Below the pieces are notes generated by a model, which did not search any database, was not told the DNA's origin, and was given only the letters and a program-made list of their open reading frames with translations. A stretch of 64,000 nucleotides of DNA, from NCBI GenBank assembly GCA_030348875.1, contig JAUCEP010000002.1, forward strand, positions 575,001 to 639,000, in the 5' to 3' direction. Source of the DNA: Ureibacillus composti. GTDB taxonomy: Bacteria > Bacillota > Bacilli > Bacillales_A > Planococcaceae. Position 1 is the stretch's first letter. Each line of letters starts with the position of its first letter. The translations under genes and the position numbers were made by a program. Below, piece by piece: positions 19,164-28,472 of the stretch.

Positions 19164-19365
19164 AGAGGGTTTCGCCCCAAAACCACGTGCAAAATCCCGT
19201 TCATCAAGGGGATGAAGAGAGTTTCGAACCAAAACCACGTGCAAAATCCCGTTCATCAAGGGGATGAAGAGAGTTTCGCCCCATCCCCACATACAAAATC
19301 CCCCTCATCAAAGCTATGAAGAGGATTTACGACCAATTTCACTCTCGAAATCCCTTTCATCAAGT
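19154..19365. repeat. Tandem repeat array, 52-bp period, four units
   Basis: Units start at 19154, 19206, 19258 and 19310, an exact 52-bp step. Each runs from AAGGGGATGAAGAG through a TTTCG...CACGTGCAAAATCCC interior to TTCATC. The fourth unit is degenerate. Unit junctions form the inverted repeat TTCATC-AAGGG-GATGAA. The first unit overlaps the end of the DUF2071 gene. The remainder of the gap to 19530 holds only the GAGAGGTG ribosome site of the next gene. Confidence 0.92.
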
Positions 19366-19529
19366 AGCAGATCGCCAATTTAATCTCCGCCCCAAAACCT
19401 CTAAAAACACAATCCATCCTAATCAGAAAACGATAAAAATGAGCTTCTAAAGAACGTACGTTAATTGAATGGAATTTTCTTTCAATAGGTAACAATGGTA
19501 ATAGTAAAGCTAATTGGAGAGGTGAGATA

Positions 19530-20621
19530 ATGAAAAAACTGTTTTTAGGAACTATGTTCACAATGATATTCATAGCAGGTTGTACAGAACAAAAACCAAT
19601 CCCAAAGAATGTAGGCCACAACCAATTATTAGAGGTATCTGTCGTTCCTACAGAAGAGATTGAAATCGTCGCAACACAATTAAGCATTCCGTGGTCTATT
19701 GAAAAACAAGGAGATACATTTTATATATCTGAAAGAACGGGAAGCATAGCAAAAATCGAAAAGGGGCAAGTTGAGCGGCAACGTATAGAACTAACTCAAC
19801 CACTAGCGACAGCAGCAGAAGCGGGTTTACTTGGTTTTGTCCTTGCTCCTGATTTTTCACAGTCCAACCAAGCCTATGCCTATTACACATACCAAAATAA
19901 TGCCGAACAATTTAATCGGATTGTTACACTGAAATTGGAAAATGACGTTTGGAGGGAACAACAAGTATTACTTGACCAAATCCCGAGTGGTCGTGTCCAT
20001 CATGGAGGGAGACTTAAAATGGGGCCGGACCGTAAACTTTATGCAACAGTTGGTGATGCTGCAAATTCAGCATTAGCACAAGATCGTAATTCATTAGCCG
20101 GGAAAATTTTGAGGTTAAATTTAGACGGAACGGTACCGAATGATAACCCGTTTCCCAACTCCTACGTGTATAGCTATGGTCATCGGAATCCACAAGGAAT
20201 CACGTGGGCGCCTGATGGAAAGTTCTATGAAAGTGAACATGGAAACCAAGCGAATGATGAAATTAATGAAATTGTAGCAGGCGAAAATTATGGTTGGCCG
20301 ATTATAGAGGGATTCCAACAGCGTGAAGGCATGGTTACACCTATATTTACTTCAGGTATTAATGTTACTTGGGCACCTTCCGGAATGGATGAACATGAGG
20401 GGAGGTTATATGTCGCAGCATTAAGAGGAAATGCAGTTTTGGAATTTAACTTGGAAACAGGGCAATATCGTGAAATCATAACTAGCCTTGGCAGAATTCG
20501 GGATATTTACATTGAGGATGACTCGCTTTATTTCATTAGCAATAATACAGATGGCCGCGGCGAACAACAGCAAAATGACGACAAGTTGTATCGAATTACA
20601 TTATCCCAATTAAATAATTAA
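19530..20621 (+). CDS. PQQ-type glucose/sorbosone dehydrogenase lipoprotein
   Basis: This is an extracytoplasmic six-bladed beta-propeller of 363 aa in the soluble aldose sugar dehydrogenase family. The signal peptide has lipobox IAGC (Cys18), so it is membrane-tethered outside the cell. Family motifs include PWSIEKQGDTFYISERTG, GLLGFVLAPDF, GRVHHGGRLKMGPD (putative catalytic His) and YGHRNPQGITWAPDG. The C-terminal AALRGNAVLEF completes the propeller. No PQQ biosynthesis genes are present in the window, so cofactor use is uncertain. Confidence 0.9.
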   Translation: MKKLFLGTMFTMIFIAGCTEQKPIPKNVGHNQLLEVSVVPTEEIEIVATQLSIPWSIEKQGDTFYISERTGSIAKIEKGQVERQRIELTQPLATAAEAGLLGFVLAPDFSQSNQAYAYYTYQNNAEQFNRIVTLKLENDVWREQQVLLDQIPSGRVHHGGRLKMGPDRKLYATVGDAANSALAQDRNSLAGKILRLNLDGTVPNDNPFPNSYVYSYGHRNPQGITWAPDGKFYESEHGNQANDEINEIVAGENYGWPIIEGFQQREGMVTPIFTSGINVTWAPSGMDEHEGRLYVAALRGNAVLEFNLETGQYREIITSLGRIRDIYIEDDSLYFISNNTDGRGEQQQNDDKLYRITLSQLNN

Positions 20622-20697
20622 TTAGAACAATTGAAACTATATCCCCCCTTAATCGTAAAAGAGATAATAAGTTTTACAAAAGTGAGGGGAATAGGAA

Positions 20698-20898
20698 TTG
20701 GATAAAGGGTGTATTAAATGCGGAAGTAAAGATGCTGCTCAAAAAGAAGTTGCTATGACTGGAACTGGTCTTTCCAAAATATTTGATCTTCAGCACAATC
20801 AGTTTATTGTCATTTATTGCAAAAACTGTGGGTACTCAGAGTTTTACAATAAACAGTCGTCCACAGGGTCAAATATTCTTGATTTATTCTTTGGATAA
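20698..20898 (+). CDS. Zinc-ribbon protein, DUF2082 family
   Basis: A 66-aa predicted nucleic-acid-binding zinc ribbon. Two CxxC knuckles (CIKCGSK near 5-11 and CKNCGYSE near 41-48) frame the conserved AMTGTGLSKIFDLQHN segment that defines the family. The start is TTG at 20698 after GAGGGGA. An intrinsic terminator follows directly. The cellular role is unknown. Confidence 0.85.
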   Translation: MDKGCIKCGSKDAAQKEVAMTGTGLSKIFDLQHNQFIVIYCKNCGYSEFYNKQSSTGSNILDLFFG

Positions 20899-20907
20899 AG
20901 AATGTAT

Positions 20908-20945
20908 GTAAAGCATTACTGGATGACCCGGTAATGCTTTTTTTA
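20908..20945 (+). terminator. Intrinsic terminator
   Basis: AAGCATTAC pairs with GTAATGCTT, followed by a T-run, after the zinc-ribbon gene. Confidence 0.85.
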
Positions 20946-20960
20946 GGTAACAAAATGACC

Positions 20961-21149
20961 TTAAGAAGTCTTTTCATTAAAAAGTTCGTCTTGATCAAAG
21001 CCTGCAACATCGTAATCTTCAAGCATTGTACTGTAGTCATAGCCTTTTTCATCTAACTCGTTTTCTAAATATGATTTACATTGGTTTAATTGTGCTTGCA
21101 TCTTGTTCAACATGGCATACATATTGAGCAAAAACGTTTTATCATTCAT
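20961..21149 (-). CDS. Small acidic helical protein (62 aa), unknown
   Basis: On the minus strand GGAGG lies about 7 nt before the ATG that begins MNDKTFLLNMYAMLNKMQ. The product is acidic and largely helical (QAQLNQCKSYLENELDEKG), with a disordered tail, and may form a coiled coil. It is convergent with the DUF2082 gene and shares the intergenic terminator region. No family is recognised. Confidence 0.6.
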   Translation of the reverse strand: MNDKTFLLNMYAMLNKMQAQLNQCKSYLENELDEKGYDYSTMLEDYDVAGFDQDELFNEKTS

Positions 21150-21298
21150 GGTGTGTCCTCCGAAATTGTGCCTTTTCATAATTAAAGTACCCTCAACTAC
21201 TAGCTTCTATGTGTGTAAACAGGTATAGCCCTTCATCCCATTGTATGGTAGCAAGTAAAAAAACAGATACTACTTGTGAGAGATAAGGAGTGATACTG

Positions 21299-21544
21299 AT
21301 GGCTGTATGCCCTTTATGTAATTCATTAAAAGAATTAGAGGTTCATTGCCCAAATTGTCATAAGAAATTGGACGACTCTGGGAAGGTATCCGATTTTTTA
21401 GATCCTTATGGTCACTATAATGATGAAGAAACCGTAAAAATGGGGGATGGATATCCAAACACGGCAAAAGATCAAATTTGTCCTCATTTAATGGTTTGCA
21501 GTGACTGTGGATATGATGAAGTTAAAATGATTCAAGAAGAGTAA
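21299..21544 (+). CDS. Small zinc-ribbon protein (81 aa), unknown
   Basis: ATG at 21299 follows AAGGAG by 8 nt and is preferred over a TTG/ATA-rich extension to 21290. The product has an N-terminal pair of CxxC knuckles (CPLCNS, CPNCHKK) and a C-terminal one (CSDCGYD), spaced by an acidic region DFLDPYGHYNDEETV. This suggests one or two zinc sites. It may be a structural or nucleic-acid-binding protein, but no family is recognised. Confidence 0.7.
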   Translation: MAVCPLCNSLKELEVHCPNCHKKLDDSGKVSDFLDPYGHYNDEETVKMGDGYPNTAKDQICPHLMVCSDCGYDEVKMIQEE

Positions 21545-21550
21545 CAAGCC

Positions 21551-21592
21551 AAAAAGGAGGCAACACCGGAGAGGGGAGTTGCCTTTTTTGCT
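21551..21592. terminator. Bidirectional terminator
   Basis: AAAGGAGGCAAC pairs with GTTGCCTTTTTT-type sequence around a purine-rich loop. It lies between the zinc-ribbon gene (plus) and the 52-aa gene (minus). Confidence 0.75.
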
Positions 21593-21751
21593 TTAATGCA
21601 TGTTAGTATTTGTCTTTTTATGTGTATTTGGTTTGCCATCTGTCTTCGGCTGTTTATGTTGTTTTGCAATATCATTATTCATTTGTAACGTTGCCGCATC
21701 CAAGTTATTATTTAGAGCCGCTTCCTCGTTCAGTCTCTCATCCTTATGCAT
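21593..21751 (-). CDS. Small hydrophilic protein (52 aa), unknown
   Basis: Reading the minus strand, TTGGAGGAAACTTGAT precedes an ATG opening a 52-codon frame (MHKDERLNEEAALNNN...). The product is Asn-, Lys- and Gln-rich, without hydrophobic or Cys residues, and ends HKKTNTNMH. Plus-strand frames in the same place (from 21600 and 21610) lack ribosome sites and read as transposed, Cys/Phe-rich sequence, so the minus frame is the better candidate. It could be a spore-associated or stress miniprotein. Confidence 0.6.
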   Translation of the reverse strand: MHKDERLNEEAALNNNLDAATLQMNNDIAKQHKQPKTDGKPNTHKKTNTNMH

Positions 21752-22008
21752 ATCAAGTTTCCTCCAATCTATTAAGTCAATTTATTTTGCCCATTAAGAT
21801 GAAATCAAATTCAGTTAAATACATCCACTCAATCGATTTAAGAAACAATGACAAATTTTCAACGGTTCTCTCATCATACTGTTTTTTCCTTTTAAAAGGA
21901 GTATTATAAACATGTAAGAAAAATACTTCTTTAAAGTTCGACTGAATACTCAACACAGTTTTTCACTAATTTTAAGAGCTTCATTCTAACTATTTGGAGG
22001 CGATCAAT

Positions 22009-22164
22009 ATGATGGAAACAAATGAAAAAGCTGCTCGATTACAAGTGATGCTACAAGAAGCATTACAACCGATGATTGATAAAATTGACTCGTTAGAACA
22101 AGAAGTAAAAAAGTTACAAGAAGGCCAGGAAAAACTACAAAAGTTATTATCCGAAAAGGAATAA
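22009..22164 (+). CDS. Small coiled-coil protein (51 aa), unknown
   Basis: GGAGGCGATCAAT precedes ATGATG at 22009, and translation gives 51 aa. Residues 18-50 (LQPMIDKIDSLEQEVKKLQE...) show clean heptads of Leu/Ile/Val and predict a coiled coil. The gene ends shortly before an intrinsic terminator, so it looks like a complete small transcript. The overlapping minus-strand frame is its shadow. No family name is assigned. Confidence 0.7.
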   Translation: MMETNEKAARLQVMLQEALQPMIDKIDSLEQEVKKLQEGQEKLQKLLSEKE

Positions 22165-22227
22165 TTGAAACGATATTTCATATACTCATTACGAGACTCA
22201 AGACTCACAATCCTCTTTCAAAGAAAA

Positions 22228-22266
22228 AGTCGATTTCCTAACCAGCTGGGAAATCGGCTTTTTTCT
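22228..22266 (+). terminator. Intrinsic terminator
   Basis: AGTCGATTTCC pairs with GGAAATCGGCT around CTAACCAGCT, followed by TTTTTT. It terminates the coiled-coil gene. Confidence 0.8.
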
Positions 22267-22413
22267 ATTAGAACAGAACCAAAAAATACTATTCGATTTC
22301 ATATTTTAAATTGGCCTACTTTCCTATAAAATAAATATATTGAACTGATAAAAAAGACTTAGTTAATATATGTATTTTTTAGTGCTTTTTGATTAAATAA
22401 AGGAGCCATAATA

Positions 22414-24540
22414 ATGAACCGAATCCATGAAAAAACTGCAGATGATCAATCCTCTCACTGCAATAGCACACAACAATTAAAGAATTTTCGTTCAATCGAG
22501 CATGCTTTAAATTTAACAGCGATTGTAGCAATTTTTGATGATCAAGGGATAATTACATATGTAAATGATTTATTTTGCGAAGTTAGCCAATATCATAGAA
22601 GTGAATTGCTAGGGCAAAATTATCGCATCTTAAACTTTGATGAGTACCCAGAATCTTCTTTTAATAATGCGTGGAAACAAATTGAATGCGGTCAGATATG
22701 GAAGGGTGAAATTAAAAATCGTAAGAAAGATGGAACGAGTTTCTGGGTTCATGCAGTGATTGTTCCGACTTTAAATGAAACCAATAACCCCTATCAATAT
22801 ATAGCCATCCAATCTGAAATCACAAAGCAAAAAGAGTTAGAAGAAGCGATCATTAAAAGTAATGAAAAGTATCAATTAATCGCAAATAACTCAGTTAACT
22901 TAATCTCATTAGTAGAAATAAATGGGGCGTTTCAATATGTCTCTCCAACATTTCACAAAATTTTAGGGTATGAACTTCCAGCATTAGAAAAGGGTAACTT
23001 TTTTGACCTTATTCACCCAGATGATGTGGAGATGGTGAAGCAAAGTATTCATACCTATTGTAGGAAGAAAAAAGAACCTTTACAAATTGAAATGCAAGTT
23101 CGACATGCAAATGGAGATTATATTGACGTTGAGGCAAATATTGGTGTAACCAATAATCCGACTTGTTCGATGGGTAGTGAATTAATGATGGTGGACATGA
23201 GAGATATTCGAAACCGAAAAGCTATCGAGCAAAAAATTTATCATTTAGCCTATCATGACTCTTTGACGAATTTCCCTAATCGCCGCTCATTTATGAATGA
23301 ACTTCGCAGTGAAATAATGAGTAAAAGTAAATCTAACAAAAGGCTTTCCATCTTATTTATTGATTTGGATAATTTTAAATCGATCAATGATCAATGGGGC
23401 CATGATGTAGGAGATTTAGTATTAAAAGAAGTTGCTAAAATCATTCGTTCAGAGATTCGACCATCCGATTTCCCAGCTCGATTAGGCGGCGACGAATTTA
23501 CGGTAATGCTAAGGGATGTCAAAAATGAGCAAGAAGCTATTACAATCACACAACGAATTTTAGAGAAACTTCAATCGCCCATTATGCTTGCTGGTCAGGA
23601 ACATTTAGTGACATGCAGTATAGGCGTAGCAAATTACCCGGAACATGGAAAGTCATCAGAGGAACTTCTTAAAAATGCAGACGATGCACTGTACCATGTA
23701 AAGCAACGGGGAAGAAATGCATTTATGGTTTTCAATCAATCCATCGAAAATAAAACTTTAGAGAGACGATTACTTGAAACTGCCTTAAGAACAGCCATTA
23801 AAGAACAACAATTTTATTTGGAATATCAACCGAAGTTAAATATTACTAAAAATGAGCTTATTGGGGTGGAGGCGTTAGTGAGATGGAATCACCCGGATTT
23901 AGGAAGAATTCCCCCACTAAAGTTTATATCGCTAGCAGAAGAAACTGGGTTAATTGTTCCTTTAGGCGAGTGGATTTTAAGAGAGAGTTGTCATCAGTTA
24001 CGTATTTGGCAAAATCAAGGCTTAACGAATTTAACTATGGCAGTAAATGTTTCAGTTCGTCAGCTTGAAGATCCATATTTCGTACATAAAGTTGAAGAAA
24101 TTCTAAAAGAAACGAATCTTCATCCCAAATTTTTAGAGCTTGAAGTGACAGAAAGTATATTTGCTGATGTAAAAAATACAGTGTCTGTTTTAAATGAAAT
24201 CAGACAAATGGGCATTCAAATTTCTGTCGATGATTTTGGTACAGGATATAGTTCGCTTAGTTATATAAAGGAATTTCCAATCGATACCCTAAAGGTCGAC
24301 CAATCATTTGTAAAAGATATCCATACAAATGAAGAGAGTAAAGCAATTGTCAAAGCAGTGCTGAACCTTGCAAAAACAATCGGAATCAATGTCATTGCTG
24401 AAGGAATCGAATTGGCAGAACATGTAGAAGAGTTAAGCAAAGATGGATGTCATTTTGGACAAGGCTATTACTATAGCAAACCATTAAGTACAACGGCTTT
24501 TGAAGAATATGTAACGAATATGCAAACATTGAAAAGTTAG
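22414..24540 (+). CDS. PAS-PAS-GGDEF-EAL cyclic-di-GMP enzyme
   Basis: A 708-aa cytosolic signalling protein with two PAS domains (about 25-145 and 150-270), a GGDEF cyclase domain (about 276-440) and an EAL phosphodiesterase domain (about 455-700). The catalytic GGDEF is intact at 358-362, with an inhibitory I-site RPSD exactly five residues before it. The EAL domain keeps E486-A-L and the DDFGTGYSS loop, so both activities are possible. No transmembrane segment is present, so the PAS domains probably sense a cytosolic cue such as redox, light or a ligand. It has its own terminator; no partner gene is adjacent. Confidence 0.95.
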   Translation: MNRIHEKTADDQSSHCNSTQQLKNFRSIEHALNLTAIVAIFDDQGIITYVNDLFCEVSQYHRSELLGQNYRILNFDEYPESSFNNAWKQIECGQIWKGEIKNRKKDGTSFWVHAVIVPTLNETNNPYQYIAIQSEITKQKELEEAIIKSNEKYQLIANNSVNLISLVEINGAFQYVSPTFHKILGYELPALEKGNFFDLIHPDDVEMVKQSIHTYCRKKKEPLQIEMQVRHANGDYIDVEANIGVTNNPTCSMGSELMMVDMRDIRNRKAIEQKIYHLAYHDSLTNFPNRRSFMNELRSEIMSKSKSNKRLSILFIDLDNFKSINDQWGHDVGDLVLKEVAKIIRSEIRPSDFPARLGGDEFTVMLRDVKNEQEAITITQRILEKLQSPIMLAGQEHLVTCSIGVANYPEHGKSSEELLKNADDALYHVKQRGRNAFMVFNQSIENKTLERRLLETALRTAIKEQQFYLEYQPKLNITKNELIGVEALVRWNHPDLGRIPPLKFISLAEETGLIVPLGEWILRESCHQLRIWQNQGLTNLTMAVNVSVRQLEDPYFVHKVEEILKETNLHPKFLELEVTESIFADVKNTVSVLNEIRQMGIQISVDDFGTGYSSLSYIKEFPIDTLKVDQSFVKDIHTNEESKAIVKAVLNLAKTIGINVIAEGIELAEHVEELSKDGCHFGQGYYYSKPLSTTAFEEYVTNMQTLKS

Positions 24541-24547
24541 CCTAAGA

Positions 24548-24578
24548 AAAGACTGTCGGTGGGCAGTCTTTTTTTATG
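24548..24578 (+). terminator. Intrinsic terminator
   Basis: AAGACTG pairs with CAGTCTT around TCGGTGGG, followed by TTTTT, after the GGDEF-EAL gene. Confidence 0.8.
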
Positions 24579-24597
24579 GAGTAGAGTATCTGAAATG

Positions 24598-24716
24598 AAC
24601 CCATCAAGGCGACGAAGTTCAAAAAGCGAACCGACTACCACCAAAATGAACTTCATAAGGCCGATGAAGTTCAAAACGCAAACCGACTACCACCGAAATG
24701 AACTTCATTGAAATTC
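24598..24716. repeat. Tandem repeat, 52-bp period, two units
   Basis: Two units begin at GACGAAGTTC (24611) and GATGAAGTTC (24663), exactly 52 bp apart. They share the interior AACCGACTACCACC and end AATGAACTTCAT. The junction is the inverted repeat AACTTCAT-AAGGCCG-ATGAAGTT. The same period and junction core as the arrays at 19154 and 62687 mark one family, although the interiors differ. No gene lies in the 24541-24872 gap. Confidence 0.88.
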
Positions 24717-24872
24717 AAAAATCCATGAAAAAGCACCAGCACCCTGAACAAAACTTCAACACAACACAAGCCTAATATCCACAAGTTCCATCTGAATGAA
24801 AAAATAAATAAGAAAAACCAAATACGGACATCATAAACACACTGAAACAAAAAAATTAGAGGTGTACCAAAT

Positions 24873-25403
24873 TTGAAAAAAGCAGTCTTTTTAGATCGTG
24901 ATGGTGTCATTAACGAAGTATTAACGAAACGCGTAAAATTCGTGAACAAACCAAAAGATTTATATTTCTTACCGGGTGTTCCAGAAGCAATAAAAAAATT
25001 AAATGAACACTTTGATTACATATTTGTTGTTACCAATCAAGGTGGCGTCGGCTTAGGCTATATGAAGGAAACACAGCTTCAAAAAATCCATGATCACATG
25101 ATTGCAGAGTTAAAAAAGCATGGTGCCATCGTGGATGAAGCGGTTTATTGTCCTCATAAGCCGAAAGCAGGGTGCGAATGCAGAAAACCAAATGCTAAAT
25201 TAATTGAAGACCTTGCGGAAAAGTATAATGTAGATGTATCTAAATCTTATATGGTGGGAGATACGGACACAGATATAATGGCAGGGAAGAAAGCAGGAAC
25301 AAAAGGGGTCTTCCTTGGAGAGCATGACAATCTAGCAGATGCTGTATTTCCCGATTTAATTTCCGCAATCGATTGGATCATTAAAGATGCAAATCGTGCG
25401 TAG
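24873..25403 (+). CDS. HAD-IIIA phosphatase, GmhB/HisB-like
   Basis: A HAD-superfamily phosphatase of 176 aa. Motif I is DRDGVINE (Asp9 nucleophile region), motif [10 protein letters not shown], and motif [17 protein letters not shown] zinc loop [14 protein letters not shown] (about 91-104) is characteristic of D-glycero-D-manno-heptose-1,7-bisphosphate and histidinol-phosphate phosphatases. The start is TTG at 24873 after GAGGTG. No heptose or histidine genes are nearby, so the natural substrate is open. Confidence 0.9.
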   Translation: MKKAVFLDRDGVINEVLTKRVKFVNKPKDLYFLPGVPEAIKKLNEHFDYIFVVTNQGGVGLGYMKETQLQKIHDHMIAELKKHGAIVDEAVYCPHKPKAGCECRKPNAKLIEDLAEKYNVDVSKSYMVGDTDTDIMAGKKAGTKGVFLGEHDNLADAVFPDLISAIDWIIKDANRA

Positions 25404-25480
25404 TTCACTGTCCAATAAGGTATAATCATAGGGCAGACGAAAACACTAACTTTGAAGAAAAAATAGAGAAGAGGAACAAA

Positions 25481-26929
25481 ATGAAATCAGGTTGGAATTT
25501 CGATAACAGTTATTCACGCTTACCGGATGCCTTTTTCACAAGCACCAATCCAACACCTGTTAAAGATCCAAACATCGTGATATTAAATGAACCTCTAGCA
25601 AAATCGCTTGGATTAAATGTAGAAGCACTTCAATCAGAAGCCCCTGTTTTTGGTGGAAATGAAATTCCTGAAGGAGCATCACCATTAGCACAAGCTTACG
25701 CAGGCCATCAATTCGGTAATTTTACAATGTTAGGAGATGGTCGAGCGATTCTACTAGGTGAACATCTAACACCAACAGGAAACCGAGTAGATATTCAGCT
25801 GAAAGGGTCCGGTCGTACGCAATACTCTAGAGCCGGTGATGGTCGTGCAGCCCTAGGGCCAATGCTTCGCGAATATATAATTAGTGAAGCTATGCATGCG
25901 TTAAATATTCCAACGACAAGAAGTTTAGCGGTAGTGACAACAGGTGAAGGAACGATCCGTGAAACGATTTTACCTGGTGCGATTCTCACGCGAGTAGCTG
26001 CAAGTCACATTCGTGTTGGTACATTCCAGTATGCAGCAGCGGCTCGACCAGTCCAAGAGTTAAAAGAACTAGCAGATTATACAATCAACAGACATTATCC
26101 AGCAATTGATGATCAAACACAAAATCGTTATCAACAGTTTTTACAGGAAGTCGTAAAGCGTCAAGCTAATTTAATCGCAAAATGGCAGTTAGTGGGCTTT
26201 ATCCATGGGGTAATGAACACCGATAATATGACAATTAGTGGAGAAACCATTGATTACGGTCCATGTGCATTTATGGATACGTTTAATCCTGAAACGGTAT
26301 TTAGTTCAATCGATACGCAAGGTCGTTATGCTTATAAAAATCAGCCAAGAATTGCGGTATGGAACCTTGCACGCTTTGCGGAAAGCTTACTTCCATTATT
26401 ACATGAAGATGACGATCAAGCTGTTCAAATTGCACAAGACTCAATATCAAAATTTAACGATTATTATAATGCGAACTGGATTAAAGGGATGAGAGCAAAA
26501 CTTGGTTTATTCACAGAAGAACCGCAAGATGAAGCACTCATTTATAAGCTCCTTCAACTAATGGAAGAAAATCAAGCGGACTATACAAATACATTCCGCT
26601 CATTAACGCTAGGTGAGCTTAAAGGATCGCCATTATTTGGAAAGCCAGAATTCGATGAATGGATGAACGAGTGGCAGGATAGACTGAATCAGCAACCACA
26701 GTCAAAGGAAGAAGTGGCAGAGTTAATGCGTGCTAATAATCCTGCTGTTATTCCACGAAATCATCGAGTGGAAGAAGCTTTGGATGCTGCGGTAGAAGGA
26801 GATTACAATGTAATGCATCGATTATTAGACGTGTTGTCAAAACCGTTTGATTATACAAGCAATCATGCAGAATATTGCTCACAACCCGAGCCATCTAACC
26901 GCCCATATAGAACTTTCTGTGGAACATAA
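25481..26929 (+). CDS. selO: Protein adenylyltransferase SelO (YdiU family)
   Basis: A pseudokinase-fold enzyme of 482 aa that transfers AMP from ATP to Ser/Thr/Tyr of target proteins in characterised homologues, with roles in redox stress. The N-terminal [15 protein letters not shown], the [15 protein letters not shown] nucleotide region, [17 protein letters not shown], and [29 protein letters not shown] metal site are all present. The C-terminal pair of Cys in [17 protein letters not shown] matches the conserved redox disulfide. AGAGAAGAGG precedes the ATG. The length is normal. Confidence 0.95.
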   Translation: MKSGWNFDNSYSRLPDAFFTSTNPTPVKDPNIVILNEPLAKSLGLNVEALQSEAPVFGGNEIPEGASPLAQAYAGHQFGNFTMLGDGRAILLGEHLTPTGNRVDIQLKGSGRTQYSRAGDGRAALGPMLREYIISEAMHALNIPTTRSLAVVTTGEGTIRETILPGAILTRVAASHIRVGTFQYAAAARPVQELKELADYTINRHYPAIDDQTQNRYQQFLQEVVKRQANLIAKWQLVGFIHGVMNTDNMTISGETIDYGPCAFMDTFNPETVFSSIDTQGRYAYKNQPRIAVWNLARFAESLLPLLHEDDDQAVQIAQDSISKFNDYYNANWIKGMRAKLGLFTEEPQDEALIYKLLQLMEENQADYTNTFRSLTLGELKGSPLFGKPEFDEWMNEWQDRLNQQPQSKEEVAELMRANNPAVIPRNHRVEEALDAAVEGDYNVMHRLLDVLSKPFDYTSNHAEYCSQPEPSNRPYRTFCGT

Positions 26930-26965
26930 TTAATGGTTTTTATAAAAGAGAGGGGAATTTGAATT

Positions 26966-27238
26966 ATGGAGAAAATTGAAGTAGGCGAGATCTTTACAAT
27001 TACGGATGACGATGATATTGAACAAGAAGTAGAAGTATTAGCGGCAATTAATATTGAAGGAACTGAATACGCAGCCGTCGCTTTTGTAGAGGACCTTCAA
27101 GAAGAAACAGAAGAAGACATTGATATTTTCTTTTTAAGATTAGATGAAGATGGTGACTTTACTGCAATTGAATCTGATGAAGAGTTTGACAAAGTTTCAG
27201 CTGCATTTGATGAAATCATGGAAGATGATGACGAATAA
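26966..27238 (+). CDS. DUF1292 (YrzB-like) acidic protein
   Basis: A 90-aa very acidic cytosolic protein. Opening residues KIEVGEIFTITDDDDIEQEVEVLA followed by YAAVAFVEDL and IFFLRLDEDGDFTAIESDEEFDKV fit DUF1292. In many Firmicutes a relative lies near udk/ruvX, but here it follows selO by 36 nt behind GAGAGGGG, so the context is unusual. Function is unknown. A strong terminator follows, so it may be the last gene of a selO operon. Confidence 0.85.
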   Translation: MEKIEVGEIFTITDDDDIEQEVEVLAAINIEGTEYAAVAFVEDLQEETEEDIDIFFLRLDEDGDFTAIESDEEFDKVSAAFDEIMEDDDE

Positions 27239-27245
27239 CTGATTG

Positions 27246-27284
27246 AAAAAGAAACTGTGCCTCTGTGCATGGTTTCTTTTTGTT
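27246..27284 (+). terminator. Intrinsic terminator
   Basis: AAAAAGAAACTGTGC pairs with GCATGGTTTCTTTTT around CTCTGT, directly after the DUF1292 gene. Confidence 0.8.
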
Positions 27285-27287
27285 AAA

Positions 27288-27568
27288 GTTACTTCTAATG
27301 AAGATTCTAATAGAGTGTCTAGTGAGAGCGGTCTAAGCACACAAGCCGCAAAGCCATGTTGAAACATGTCTTTTCGACTTGTCTTTGTGCTTTGTGTAAG
27401 GACCGCTCACATATAATGTGTCCTTCTAAACGTTCCGGAAACTTTGCGCGGCTTACAGTGGTAGGCCGCGTTTCCAGGAGTATGGCTAACACTTATTAAT
27501 AATCAGTCAAAGTAATCTCTCATAATTCAATTAATAAAGTGTCAGAATCGTATTATAGGAATTATAGG
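27288..27568 (+). repeat. Dispersed structured repeat, copy B
   Basis: It has the same architecture as the copies at 15716, 29621, 46934 and 53183, in plus orientation. The long nested hairpin opens with GAGCGGTC and closes with GACCGCTC, with inner pairs AAGCACA/TGTGCTT, ACAAG/CTTGT and CATGTT/AACATG. The linker CCTTCTAAACGTTCCGGAAA and hairpin GCGGCTTAC-AGTG-GTAGGCCGC follow. The right end carries AATAAAGTGTCAGAATCGTA. It fills the 446-nt gap before the pentapeptide gene. Confidence 0.9.
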
Positions 27569-27684
27569 CTTTAAAAAGATCTACTTATGCTTCAGACTTT
27601 TTTTGATAGTACATCAATCTCGACCGAATTGTTTCTAAGCATTATACTTAAGAAAATTGTAAGGAAATAGAAGGTGAAGTGCGT

Positions 27685-28335
27685 ATGAAAATAGATCAAC
27701 CTAAAGTACCAAAACAATTAACCCAAAGATGTTTTGAAGATATTGTTCGCGAGGAGGATCCAGAGCTTTCAAATTGTCAGATCACTAATTCAGCATTTGA
27801 TGGAGAGCATCTGGATAGAGTGAGCTTATCTAGTATGATTGTGACGAATTCAAGCTTTCAAAATACGTCATTTCCAAATATTCAACTAACAGATGTAGTA
27901 TTTGAGAAATGTGATTTTTCAAATGCAGATTTAAGTAAAGCGAGTATTCATCGTGTGCAATTTAAAGAATGTAAATTACTTGGCATAAATTTCGCAGATA
28001 GTCGCTTTGGAAATGTTTTATTTGAAAATTCCATTTTAAGCTTCAGTACGTTCGCTGATTCTAATTTAAATAAAGTGTTATTTAAATCAAGTCTATTAAA
28101 AAATGCGGATTTTTATCATTGTCAGTTTATAAAAACTAAATATCAGACATCAAACATTGATGGTGTGAACTTTGAGGAAACTTCATTAAAAGGAGTAGAT
28201 TTTAGTACTTCAGAGTTTCAAGAATTAACGGTCACAATGGAAAGTCTAAGAGGTTGTGAAGTCTCCGCTCAGCAAGCCATTACATTTGCCTCATTAATGG
28301 GACTTATTATTAAAGAGGACGAATTAAACCTGTAA
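27685..28335 (+). CDS. Pentapeptide-repeat protein
   Basis: A 216-aa protein whose residues 30-180 form a right-handed quadrilateral beta-helix. Repeats of the A(D/N)LSX type are visible (CDFSNADLSKASIHRVQF, CKLLGINFADSRFGNVLF, SILSFSTFADSNLNKVLF). Members include DNA-mimic gyrase protectors (Qnr/MfpA) and many of unknown role; net charge and size do not decide. The ATG at 27685 is preferred because AAGGTGA lies 8 nt upstream; an upstream GTG has none. Isolated gene with its own terminator. Confidence 0.88.
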   Translation: MKIDQPKVPKQLTQRCFEDIVREEDPELSNCQITNSAFDGEHLDRVSLSSMIVTNSSFQNTSFPNIQLTDVVFEKCDFSNADLSKASIHRVQFKECKLLGINFADSRFGNVLFENSILSFSTFADSNLNKVLFKSSLLKNADFYHCQFIKTKYQTSNIDGVNFEETSLKGVDFSTSEFQELTVTMESLRGCEVSAQQAITFASLMGLIIKEDELNL

Positions 28336-28369
28336 TCATTACATGCCTCATGATTACAGGTTTTTTTCA
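28328..28369 (+). terminator. Intrinsic terminator
   Basis: CCTGTAATCAT pairs with ATGATTACAGG, followed by seven T. The 5' arm overlaps the end of the pentapeptide gene and its stop codon. Confidence 0.85.
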
Positions 28370-28472
28370 TATAGAAATAGTCAATATTCCGAGCTTTGAA
28401 ATATAACATTTAAAGTATTATACATAATATGGTAGTCTATAAAAACAAAGTGATAGAAACGAGGTTTGAACT

